Below are positions 50,395 through 58,112 of a stretch of DNA of 64,000 nt, in pieces. Numbering within the stretch: the first letter of the stretch is position 1; every line of letters starts with the position of its first letter. The stretch comes from Comamonadaceae bacterium (GTDB lineage: Bacteria; Pseudomonadota; Gammaproteobacteria; Burkholderiales; Burkholderiaceae_C). Below the pieces are notes generated by a model. It saw nothing but the letters and a program-made list of their open reading frames with translations, searched no databases and had not been told where the DNA came from. The stretch covers positions 124,001-188,000 of the forward strand of contig JAIXRJ010000046.1 of assembly GCA_027485235.1 (NCBI GenBank), written 5' to 3'. A program made the position numbers and the translations under genes.

Positions 50395-52035
50395 ATGCAG
50401 CATTCCAAGATCCTGATCCTCGACTTCGGCTCGCAAGTCACCCAGCTCATCGCCCGCCGTGTGCGCGAAGCCCATGTGTTTTGTGAAGTCCATCCTTGCG
50501 ATGTGAGCAGCGATTGGGTGCGCGAATACGCCAAAGACGGCAACCTCAAAGGCGTGATCCTGTCTGGCAGCCACGCCAGTGTGTACGAGGTGGACGACAA
50601 AGCGCCCGATGCTGTGTTTGAGTTGGGCGTGCCAGTCTTGGGCATTTGCTACGGCATGCAGACCATGGCCCAGCAGCTGGGCGGCAAGGTGGAGGCGGGC
50701 ACCACACGCGAGTTCGGCTACGCCGAAGTCCGCGCCCACGGCCACACCGAACTGCTCAAAGGCATTGAAGACTTCGCCACGCCAGAGGGTCACGGCATGC
50801 TCAAGGTCTGGATGAGCCACGGCGACAAGGTCACGGCCATGCCTGCCGGCTTCAAGGTCATGGCCTCAACCCCGGCTTGCCCGATTGCCGGCATGGCCGA
50901 CGAGGCGCGCCGCTTTTATGCGGTGCAGTTCCACCCCGAAGTCACGCACACCGTGCAGGGCCAGGCGCTGCTCAACCGCTTTGTGCTCGACATCTGCCAG
51001 GCCCGCCCAGACTGGATCATGGGTGATTACATCGAAGAAGCCGTCGCCAAGATCCGAGAGCAAGTCGGTGACGAAGAAGTCATCCTGGGTTTGTCCGGCG
51101 GCGTCGATTCGTCGGTGGCTGCAGCCTTGATTCACCGCGCCATTGGCGACAAGCTGACCTGCGTGTTTGTGGACCATGGGCTGCTGCGTCTGAATGAAGG
51201 CGACATGGTCATGGAGATGTTCGTGGGCAAGCTGCATGCGAAAGTCATCCGAGTGGACGCCAGCGACTTGTTCCTCGGCAAACTGGCCGGCGTGAGCGAG
51301 CCCGAGGCCAAACGCAAAATCATCGGTGGTTTGTTTGTGGACGTGTTCAAGGAACAGGCTGCCAAGTTGAAAGTCGGTGACGGCGGCAAAGCTGGGAATG
51401 ACGGCCGACCAACCGTCAAAGGCGCGACCTTCCTGGCGCAAGGCACGATTTACCCCGACGTGATCGAGTCGGGCGGTGCCAAGAGCAAAAAAGCCGTCAC
51501 CATCAAGAGTCACCACAACGTGGGCGGTTTGCCCGAGCAACTGGGCCTGAAACTGCTGGAGCCCCTGCGCGAACTGTTCAAGGACGAGGTGCGCGAGTTG
51601 GGTGTGGCACTGGGCTTGCCCCGCGAGATGGTCTACCGTCACCCCTTCCCAGGCCCAGGTCTGGGTGTGCGTATCTTGGGTGAAGTCAAAAAAGAATTCG
51701 CCGACCTGCTGCGCCGTGCGGACGCGATCTTCATCGAAGAACTGCGCAACTTCACCGACGAATCTGGCAAGTCTTGGTACGACCTGACCAGCCAAGCCTT
51801 CACCGTGTTCCTGCCTGTGAAAAGCGTGGGCGTGATGGGCGACGGCCGCACCTATGACTATGTGGTGGCGCTGCGCGCCGTGCAAACCAGCGACTTCATG
51901 ACCGCCGACTGGGCCGAGCTGCCTTATGCGCTGCTCAAGAAAGTGTCGGGGCGCATCATCAACGAGGTGCGGGGCATCAACAGAGTGACTTACGACGTGA
52001 GTTCCAAGCCGCCGGCGACCATTGAGTGGGAGTGA
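50395..52035 (+). CDS. guaA: GMP synthase (glutamine-hydrolysing)
   Basis: A 546-residue enzyme that aminates XMP to GMP. The N-terminal class I amidotransferase domain has nucleophile Cys85 in GICYGMQ and the catalytic His-x-Glu in QFHPEVTH. The central ATP-pyrophosphatase domain carries [11 protein letters not shown] at about 230-240. The C-terminal dimerisation domain ends in the invariant PPATIEWE. It completes GMP synthesis with guaB. Confidence 0.97.
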   Translation: MQHSKILILDFGSQVTQLIARRVREAHVFCEVHPCDVSSDWVREYAKDGNLKGVILSGSHASVYEVDDKAPDAVFELGVPVLGICYGMQTMAQQLGGKVEAGTTREFGYAEVRAHGHTELLKGIEDFATPEGHGMLKVWMSHGDKVTAMPAGFKVMASTPACPIAGMADEARRFYAVQFHPEVTHTVQGQALLNRFVLDICQARPDWIMGDYIEEAVAKIREQVGDEEVILGLSGGVDSSVAAALIHRAIGDKLTCVFVDHGLLRLNEGDMVMEMFVGKLHAKVIRVDASDLFLGKLAGVSEPEAKRKIIGGLFVDVFKEQAAKLKVGDGGKAGNDGRPTVKGATFLAQGTIYPDVIESGGAKSKKAVTIKSHHNVGGLPEQLGLKLLEPLRELFKDEVRELGVALGLPREMVYRHPFPGPGLGVRILGEVKKEFADLLRRADAIFIEELRNFTDESGKSWYDLTSQAFTVFLPVKSVGVMGDGRTYDYVVALRAVQTSDFMTADWAELPYALLKKVSGRIINEVRGINRVTYDVSSKPPATIEWE

Positions 52036-52512
52036 TCTGTTTTGCGCCTGAGCACTGGATTCTCATTAATCTTACGCATGCAAGGCGTTTGATATTCACA
52101 TAAGGCTCAATTGAGTCCCTTGAAAGACCTTGGACAGGTGGGTTTAAATTTTAATGGCTTTTGTTTAAAAAGACGAATTTATCTTTCAACGCATCATATT
52201 AAATGTTTAATTTCATTTTTCAAATGAATAAACGTCAAAAAACTGAGCTTGTTATTTGTCCATTTAAATCATGTTTACCCATGTCACAGGCTGAATGATC
52301 AGGTAATCAAATACTTTTAAAATTTTTTATATATATAAGAATGAGAAATTGGGAAACGAATCGCTCGTAAGCGCATGTCAAAGCATGCCGATACATCACA
52401 TCAAGTGAAAAAAATTTCTGCTTAAGGTGTGTAAGATCTCAATGTAAAAAATTGGCCGAATTCTGGCACTGACAATAATAAAATGCAGTCACTTTTGAAG
52501 AAGGCTGTGCAA
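52036..52512. other. AT-rich intergenic region between guaA and the bactofilin gene
   Basis: About 477 bases without a supportable gene. GC content falls sharply from about 52,140 with long A/T runs (for example around 52,315-52,340). A short palindrome CTCAATTGAG occurs at about 52,107. No clear terminator for guaA or for the convergent bactofilin operon was found. The AT-rich character continues into the operon and suggests a different origin from the flanks. Confidence 0.5.
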
Positions 52513-52980
52513 TTAAGCGATCAGAGGCGTTTTGGCCGCCGGTTCCGACAACTCTTCAATGGTTTGAATATCAGGTGTTTCGGTGATAGATCCACCCTGC
52601 AGTCGAAACAAATGCCCGGTCAGTTCGGATCCTTGGTACATTTCGATGGTTTCGTAAGTGACATCCCCTTGTATTTTGGCGCTCGCTCGTATTTCAACGT
52701 AGCTGGATGAGATATTTCCCTTGATTAAACCAAGAACAACCAAACTACTGCATTTGATATCGCCATGTATTTCGGCTTGCGGTCCAATGATCAAGACATT
52801 TTTCTTTGACAATGAACCGGTCAAATTGCCTCGAACGACACCATCAATTCGCGCGCTTTTGTCAAAGGTGATTTCACCAACGATGGTCACAGAGCGATCG
52901 ATCAAAGAGGATAAGGCTTCAATTTTCAGGGCTGGAGAATTCTTGCGGAAAAACATGTCATGGATCTCGTCAACGGTCAC
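52513..52980 (-). CDS. Bactofilin (polymer-forming cytoskeletal protein)
   Basis: A 155-residue bactofilin. The core (about 28-125) consists of short beta-helix repeats: VTIVGEITFDKSARIDGVVRG, GDIKCSSLVVLGLIKGNI and KIQGDVTYETIEM. Flanking tails are short. Bactofilins polymerise without nucleotide and position cell-wall enzymes or stalk-building proteins. GTG at 52980 overlaps the upstream gene by 11 bases; the ATG at 52956 (MFFRKNSPALKIEAL) is an equally good start. Last gene of an M23-membrane protein-bactofilin operon. Confidence 0.92.
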   Translation of the reverse strand: MTVDEIHDMFFRKNSPALKIEALSSLIDRSVTIVGEITFDKSARIDGVVRGNLTGSLSKKNVLIIGPQAEIHGDIKCSSLVVLGLIKGNISSSYVEIRASAKIQGDVTYETIEMYQGSELTGHLFRLQGGSITETPDIQTIEELSEPAAKTPLIA

Positions 52981-53683
52981 GTACCGGGATAATTCTTACC
53001 TCGGTCATGGCGGGATTGTTGGATGGGGTCACCGTAGCAATCAAAAATTTCGCCACTTTGGAGTTGGCTTTACCCTTGATAGTTTCAGCAACAGGGGGTG
53101 CAATCAGTTCATGGGTGACGGTCTTGAATCGCAAAACAGATTGAGCAACGCCTGTTTCAGGTGCTGAGGCATCGAACTTGTCAATTCCGCGAACTGTGAC
53201 CGTGATTTTGTTTTCAGGCTGATTGTTCGCAGGTGAATTCTCATGGCTACCCGTTGTGGAGTGAGGCTTTGCGAGCAATATCTCGTAGCTGATTTCATTT
53301 TCGTTCTCGCGAACTGCAGATAACTCACGCAGCCAGTTGTCTATTTTTGATGACTTCACCAACTTCTCCAAGGTCTGAAGTCGTATTTGCAATTGATCTC
53401 GCTCGAACTTCACTGTTTTAACCTGGTCATTCAGTCGTGTGTCCTTGGCTGAACTGATGCTGTCCTGAAACTGTCGATGGATTACGGAAGAAACCGTTTC
53501 TTTGAGCCAGGTTTCTGCGTGTGCACCTTCCTCTTGGGTGTTGGAGTTCCATAACCATGTCAGGCCAACCAATAAAACGAACGCCCAAATGAAATGACGA
53601 ATTCGCTGAGCGCGGCGCTGTGACACCGACCCAGTCGCAATCAGTGGTTCATCGATCAAAGGATGCTTGCAAGGGCGCAACAT
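52970..53683 (-). CDS. Membrane-anchored coiled-coil protein of the bactofilin operon
   Basis: A 237-residue protein of unknown family. A basic cytoplasmic start (about 1-28, RRAQRIRHF) leads into one membrane helix (about 29-45, FIWAFVLLVGLTWLW). A periplasmic coiled coil (about 75-115) follows, with a small beta-rich C-terminal domain (about 155-237). It overlaps the M23 gene by 28 bases and the bactofilin gene by 11, so the three are translated together. The topology would let it connect cytoplasmic bactofilin to periplasmic peptidase; that function is inferred only from the setting. Confidence 0.78.
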   Translation of the reverse strand: MLRPCKHPLIDEPLIATGSVSQRRAQRIRHFIWAFVLLVGLTWLWNSNTQEEGAHAETWLKETVSSVIHRQFQDSISSAKDTRLNDQVKTVKFERDQLQIRLQTLEKLVKSSKIDNWLRELSAVRENENEISYEILLAKPHSTTGSHENSPANNQPENKITVTVRGIDKFDASAPETGVAQSVLRFKTVTHELIAPPVAETIKGKANSKVAKFLIATVTPSNNPAMTEVRIIPVRDR

Positions 53684-54543
53684 GGCGATACATCTTTATT
53701 CTTGAGGGTACGGGCGTTGTCTTTGGGGAAGAAGTTTTGGGGATTAACCCTGTTGCCATTGACAATGACTTCAAAGTGAAGATGGGAACCCGTGGACTTG
53801 CCGGTTGAGCCGACCCTAGCGATCCGTTGTCCAGCAACCACGGGCATTCCTGATATGACTTCTATGCCTTCAAGATGTGCGTAACGGACAACGATTTTTT
53901 CTCCATGCTGAATCTCGACCATATTGCCAAACTTTGAAGCTGGCCCGATAAAAAGCACCACACCGTTGCTTACCGCAAAAACAGGCGTCCCTTCGGGTGC
54001 GGACCAGTCAACCCCAGAGTGGAATGCACGTTCCCCCGTCAATGGATCCTGTCGCCATCCGAACGAAGATGACATGGCGGCATTGTCAATAGGTTTGAAA
54101 AAAATAGAACTTGCTTGGTTGACCATTGCATTTTGCAAGCCCTTGGAATAGCCGTCCAAATCAACGCTGATTTTATGTGCACGAGCATGCAGGCCTTGAA
54201 GATCGTCCGTCTTGGAGTTTTCCTTGATCGACTGCCGTTTGAGGTAGCGTGCCTCGGTTGTTGTATCGCTTCCTTCATGGATCGTGCGCATCGTATTTTC
54301 CAAGAGCTCAATTTTCGCCTTGAGTTCCCCGATCTCGGACGCCACCGTGTCTGAACGGCTAACTTGCCAGATGTGCATCAGACGATCTGTCAGTGAGCCT
54401 TGAAAAGTACCAAAAGCAACGCCGGCCCAGATCGCAGAGACCATGAGTGTGGCGATCAGCATGATGGTCACTGCAAGCACCCAGCCTGCAAGTTTGAGAG
54501 ATAAAAAGCTTCTCCCCGATTTTGTTATTAAAATTAATTGCAT
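53656..54543 (-). CDS. Membrane-anchored M23 peptidoglycan endopeptidase (LytM domain)
   Basis: A protein of 295 residues from ATG 54543, or 298 from an in-frame TTG at 54552. One N-terminal membrane helix (about 17-42) is followed by a periplasmic coiled-coil region (about 70-135) and a LytM domain (about 160-280). Zinc ligands are visible: FHSGVDWS (H-x3-D) and HLHFEV (H-x-H), so the enzyme should be active, cleaving cross-links in peptidoglycan. M23 proteins of this design are partners of bactofilins in several proteobacteria (the LmdC type). First gene of the operon. Confidence 0.9.
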   Translation of the reverse strand: MQLILITKSGRSFLSLKLAGWVLAVTIMLIATLMVSAIWAGVAFGTFQGSLTDRLMHIWQVSRSDTVASEIGELKAKIELLENTMRTIHEGSDTTTEARYLKRQSIKENSKTDDLQGLHARAHKISVDLDGYSKGLQNAMVNQASSIFFKPIDNAAMSSSFGWRQDPLTGERAFHSGVDWSAPEGTPVFAVSNGVVLFIGPASKFGNMVEIQHGEKIVVRYAHLEGIEVISGMPVVAGQRIARVGSTGKSTGSHLHFEVIVNGNRVNPQNFFPKDNARTLKNKDVSPCCALASIL

Positions 54544-54552
54544 AGGCGTCAA

Positions 54553-54985
54553 TAGCTGTTGTTATTGAATAATTAAAATATAAAAATTGAATACCCAAGT
54601 ATCTGTAAAAAATATGATGATTGAAACTGATCAAAAAAGTGACCGACCAAAAAAAGAGTCCACCATCATAGGACAAATGATTGAGCGCCACAAGAAGCAA
54701 AAAATGTAATTTTTTAAATATTTATAAATTAAATTAATTAAAAAATACGAAATAAAAAATAAGGTATGAGCGCCTGTGGTCAGCTGAGACGCAGGTCAAA
54801 TCAGGAGATGTTGTGAAATCTGTATGAATTCATTGGGATTAATAATGTTGTTTGATATCAAGAAAAAATAGAAAAATCAAACAGCGGAGCGCAAAATTGA
54901 AGATGGCTTTTCTTTGCATCGACTCGAAATATTGCAAATCTTCAAAATTTCAACCCATCAGACCCATTCCAATTCATCCTGAGGC
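54553..54985. other. AT-rich intergenic region upstream of the M23 gene
   Basis: About 430 bases, under 35% GC by eye, with long A and T runs around 54,700-54,760. It should contain the promoter of the M23-bactofilin operon on the minus strand; many A/T hexamers resemble -10 boxes, so none is singled out. One possible small gene is listed separately. Confidence 0.45.
54614..54709 (+). CDS. Possible small protein of 31 residues
   Basis: An ATG-ATG start and a 31-residue frame giving a very charged peptide (11 Lys/Arg/His, 5 Asp/Glu), with a C-terminal half MIERHKKQKM. There is no clear ribosome site and A-rich DNA favours Lys-rich frames by chance. Listed only because it stands alone in an otherwise empty region. 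Confidence 0.2.
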   Translation: MMIETDQKSDRPKKESTIIGQMIERHKKQKM

Positions 54986-55531
54986 TCAGGACTTGGCAGC
55001 CAATGGGTCAATGCCATCAATCAAGACAAAGGCGATCCGACAAAAGTCGCTCGACCGGTTCACCCAGGCATGGTTGGTTGCTTGCTGAACCATGATGTCA
55101 CCCGCTTTCATGTGCACTTCGGAGTCGTCCAAGAGCATGTCAATTTCGCCAGACAAGACGATCGCGTAATCAACGCTGGGTGTTCTGTGCATGAAGGCAT
55201 GGCGGGCGGTCGCGCCGTCACCATGGTGGTTCACCCCCATCGCTTTGAGAAGGTCTTCCTGCTTCATGGCTTCGGACTCGGCTGTGATCGGAGGGAAATC
55301 GACAATTCGGAGCACCGAACCATGCGGCGGGGGGGGCACGCCCATGGTGCGATCGGCCCGATCGGTTCCTGTATCGAGTCTTGCAGGGGTTTCATCGGTC
55401 ACCCACAACAGCGTGCTGACAAAACCAGCACCTGCGCGTGTTTTTTGATTCGGGGCGTAACCATCCATTTCAACGATGGCTTTGCCCTGGGCATCATGCC
55501 CGGTGACGATTCTGCGAATGCGGTGGTCCAT
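54986..55531 (-). CDS. Cupin-domain protein
   Basis: A 181-residue protein. The second half is a single cupin barrel: HRTPSVDYAIVLSGEIDMLLDD is motif 1, although with only one of the usual histidines, and GDIMVQQATNHAWVN is motif 2 with His. The first 90 residues resemble the N-terminal part of other Bug-linked cupins. Enzyme activity is not known. A run of eight C on the coding strand at 55329-55336 encodes a Pro tetrad. It lies 27 bases downstream of the Bug gene on the same strand and is likely in its operon. Confidence 0.85.
   Translation of the reverse strand: MDHRIRRIVTGHDAQGKAIVEMDGYAPNQKTRAGAGFVSTLLWVTDETPARLDTGTDRADRTMGVPPPPHGSVLRIVDFPPITAESEAMKQEDLLKAMGVNHHGDGATARHAFMHRTPSVDYAIVLSGEIDMLLDDSEVHMKAGDIMVQQATNHAWVNRSSDFCRIAFVLIDGIDPLAAKS
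55329..55336 (-). repeat. G8/C8 homopolymer in the cupin gene
   Basis: Eight G on the plus strand, read as eight C in the gene (Pro-rich GVPPPPHGS). The coding frame is intact at this length. Confidence 0.6.
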
Positions 55532-55558
55532 GGGAGTTCCTTCTTGTGGCCCTGAATT

Positions 55559-56539
55559 TCAATCGACAACAGCGCCAGAATTTTGAATGGCAGGCGTCCA
55601 CCTTCTGTGTTCTCTTTTCACAAATTCAGCCATTTCTGCCGGGCTCAATGGTTCCGATGGCTCCATGGCGGCTTTGTCCAGCAATGCGGCATAAGCAGGT
55701 GTGGCCTGAAATTTGCGAATTCTGTCTGACAACAACTCGACAATGGGTCCGGGTAAATTGGGTGGTCCTGCGAAGGCGATCCAACCAGACCAATCAAATC
55801 CGGGCACGGTGTCTGCGATAGGGGGTATGGATGGCATCAAAACAGTTCTCTTGGCCATGGACGTCCCCATGGCAAACAGTTTGTTGGTTTTGAGTTGGGG
55901 AATCGCCAAAGTGCCATCAATGAAGGCCATTTCCACCTGACCCGATAACAAGTCCACCATTGAAGTGTTGCTGCCTCTGTAGGGAATGTGTGTGATGTGC
56001 AAGCCCAGTTGTTTTTTCAACAATTCCATGAAAATATGCTGTGGAGAACCGTTGCCGGATGACGCGTAAGAAAATTTTCCAGGATTTTTTCGAACCACTT
56101 CAACCCAATCCTTCATGTTGCGAGCCGGAAATGAAGGTGTCACCACAAGGAAAAAATTGGTCAATCCCAAACGTGCAATGGGCGTCACATCTTTCAAAGG
56201 ATCAAATCCTGGGTTGGACATCAATTGCGGCCCGAGGCTCAAGGTGGTCACCGTGGGCAGCATGAGCGTGTAGCCATCGGGAGCCGCACTGGCGACCATT
56301 TTGGCGGCCAGTAAGGTGCTGGCTCCTGCCCTGTTGTCGATCACGAAGGACTGTTTCAAATGGGTTTGCAATTCTTCCCCAATCGCCCGACCCAGCACAT
56401 CCACCAAGGATCCGGCAGTGAAGGGCACGATCAATTTGACGGGTTTGTTGGGGTAGCCTCTCACCTCTTGTGCTTGCGCCGGAAGAGCGATCAAGGCGAT
56501 TGAAGCAAAAACCAAACGAGAGAGTAAGAATTTGATCAT
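55559..56539 (-). CDS. Bug-type solute-binding protein (tripartite tricarboxylate transporter family)
   Basis: A 326-residue extracytoplasmic receptor. A signal peptide is seen at about 1-23 (LLSRLVFASIALIALPAQAQ). The mature start YPNKPVKLIVPFTAGSLVDVLGRAI carries the Bug carboxylate-binding loop. ASSGNGSPQHIFMELL and IPYRGSNTSMVDLLSGQVEMAF are family blocks. It binds a small carboxylate or amide-like compound; no TctA/TctB membrane genes are adjacent, as is common for the many orphan Bug proteins of this order. ATG at 56539 gives the signal peptide at the correct place. Divergent from an IclR regulator across a palindrome. Confidence 0.92.
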   Translation of the reverse strand: MIKFLLSRLVFASIALIALPAQAQEVRGYPNKPVKLIVPFTAGSLVDVLGRAIGEELQTHLKQSFVIDNRAGASTLLAAKMVASAAPDGYTLMLPTVTTLSLGPQLMSNPGFDPLKDVTPIARLGLTNFFLVVTPSFPARNMKDWVEVVRKNPGKFSYASSGNGSPQHIFMELLKKQLGLHITHIPYRGSNTSMVDLLSGQVEMAFIDGTLAIPQLKTNKLFAMGTSMAKRTVLMPSIPPIADTVPGFDWSGWIAFAGPPNLPGPIVELLSDRIRKFQATPAYAALLDKAAMEPSEPLSPAEMAEFVKREHRRWTPAIQNSGAVVD

Positions 56540-56544
56540 GTGGA

Positions 56545-56563
56545 AATTACGATTAACGTAATT
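56545..56563. promoter_or_regulatory. Palindromic operator between the Bug gene and the IclR gene
   Basis: AATTACG (56545-56551), 5 bases, CGTAATT (56557-56563): perfect 7-bp arms. It lies in the 28 bases between the divergent start codons, an ideal site for the adjacent IclR protein to control both genes. Confidence 0.7.
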
Positions 56564-56567
56564 AGTT

Positions 56568-57434
56568 ATGTACAATGAAATCAATTTAATAATGCCCCCT
56601 GTGTCTGTCAACAGGGTTAACGCTGTCTTGGATGACACCATGAAATCTCTGGACCCCCTGAAACAACAAGGCGTTGAAGCGGCAGAGGTGGTCGGTAAAA
56701 TTTTGTCGGGCCTGCTCAAGATCAACCGCCCAGCCCGGTTGAAAGATTTGGAAAATTCAACGGGTCTGGCTTCGGCCAAACTTCACCGTTACTTGGTCAG
56801 CATGATTCGCACTGGTTTGATTTCCAAATCAGTGGATGGCAATCGATACGATTTCGGCTTGCTGTCTTATCGCTTGGGTCAGTTTGCCAACCACGATCAG
56901 GACTTGTGGAACCTGTTGCAACCATTCTTTGAAGATTTTGTTGATCAACTTCAAGGCGATGAATTGGGGCAAGCGGTGGGCATCGGTCGCTGGGTGGGAA
57001 CAGGCGCAACCATGATCCGCTGGTTTGAACGCGATGCACCTCTCTCGATCAGAGCCAACCCCGGTGTGCAGTTGGGAGTGACCACATCGGCGACGGCTAA
57101 ATTGTTGGCAGCCCACTTACCAGCAGAAGTGACCCGTGATTTGGTCAAGCGAGAATTAAGTCAGCGTGGGCAAAAATCACTTGCGGCAGAAAAAGCCGTT
57201 TTTTCAGAGTACCAAGACATTGTGGCGTGTGGCATGGCCTGTTCAATAGGTGCCAGGCGCAGGGGTTTGAACGCCTTGTCAACGCCTTTGTTCGATCACT
57301 CGGGGCAAGTGATCGCTGCCATCACTGTGTTGGGCATGGCACCCCATTTCGAAGCCGACTTGCAAGGTCGTGCTGCGCAACTCTTGAAACAACTGGGTCA
57401 TCAACTTTCAGCCCAACTGGGTTACAAGGCCTGA
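56568..57434 (+). CDS. IclR-family transcriptional regulator
   Basis: A regulator of up to 288 residues. The winged helix-turn-helix (about 40-100) includes PARLKDLENSTGLASAKLHRYLVSM. The effector-binding GAF-like domain follows (about 115-285), with WFERDAPLSIRANPGVQLGVTTSATAKLLAA. It should respond to the compound bound by the divergent Bug protein and act at the palindrome before it. The start is uncertain: ATG 56568, 56592 and 56640 are all in frame. A TACAAT at 56571-56576 would put the transcript start after 56568, which favours one of the later two. Confidence 0.88.
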   Translation: MYNEINLIMPPVSVNRVNAVLDDTMKSLDPLKQQGVEAAEVVGKILSGLLKINRPARLKDLENSTGLASAKLHRYLVSMIRTGLISKSVDGNRYDFGLLSYRLGQFANHDQDLWNLLQPFFEDFVDQLQGDELGQAVGIGRWVGTGATMIRWFERDAPLSIRANPGVQLGVTTSATAKLLAAHLPAEVTRDLVKRELSQRGQKSLAAEKAVFSEYQDIVACGMACSIGARRRGLNALSTPLFDHSGQVIAAITVLGMAPHFEADLQGRAAQLLKQLGHQLSAQLGYKA

Positions 57435-57495
57435 AGACCAAAGACAATTCGGTCAAGTGAAAGATCGACAGTTACCGCATTGACCAAGTCATTCC

Positions 57496-58110
57496 ATGTA
57501 TTTGCCTTCACAGTTCAACCACCCCAAACACGCGTCATCCATCATGCGCGAACACCCTTTTGGCAGTTTGGTGTCTACGGATGCGGACGGTTTTCCCTTC
57601 GTCACGCACCTGCCCTTTAAATTGGTAGAAGAGGGCGGTCAGCCAGTGGCGTTGTTGGGGCACTGTGCACGCGCCAATGCGCATGCCGGGTTTTTACAGG
57701 AACGGCCACAGGCGCTGGTGACCTTCATGGGGCCTCAGGCCTATATGTCGCCCGCCGTTTACCCCGATTTGTTGCGCGTGCCGACCTGGACTTATCTGGC
57801 CGTGCATGCCCGTGTGGAAGCCCGCATGCTGGATGGCGAAGAGGCCAAAGATGCGTTGCTCAAACAACTGATTGCCGAACACGAACCGGCTTACGCCGAG
57901 CAGTGGCGGGGACTGCCAAACACGTACACCGAAGGCATGCTCAAAGGCATCGTTGCCTTTGAATTGAAGATCCTGGATCTCAAGACCAAGGTCAAGATCA
58001 ACCAGCACCGCCCGGAGTCGCACGTGGCCATGCATGCCGCCTATGCCCAAGGCGGTGAACAAGAGCAAGCCCTCGCGCAGTGGATGCGGCGTCTGGGCAT
58101 GGTGGCTTGA
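57496..58110 (+). CDS. FMN-binding negative regulator, PaiB family
   Basis: A 204-residue split-barrel flavin-binding protein. MYLPSQFNHP at the start and HPFGSLVSTDADGFPFVTHLPF form the first part, and a C-terminal EGMLKGIVAFELKI segment the second. In Bacillus PaiB represses sporulation and protease genes; in proteobacteria the role is not known and enzymatic use of FMN or heme is possible. Its last bases are followed within 2 bases by the tadA fusion gene. Confidence 0.88.
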   Translation: MYLPSQFNHPKHASSIMREHPFGSLVSTDADGFPFVTHLPFKLVEEGGQPVALLGHCARANAHAGFLQERPQALVTFMGPQAYMSPAVYPDLLRVPTWTYLAVHARVEARMLDGEEAKDALLKQLIAEHEPAYAEQWRGLPNTYTEGMLKGIVAFELKILDLKTKVKINQHRPESHVAMHAAYAQGGEQEQALAQWMRRLGMVA

Positions 58111-58112
58111 AC

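Noticed and set aside
54852..55088. 78-codon plus-strand frame upstream of and overlapping the cupin gene
   Set aside because: It runs antisense into the cupin coding region and has AT-driven composition with no start signal.
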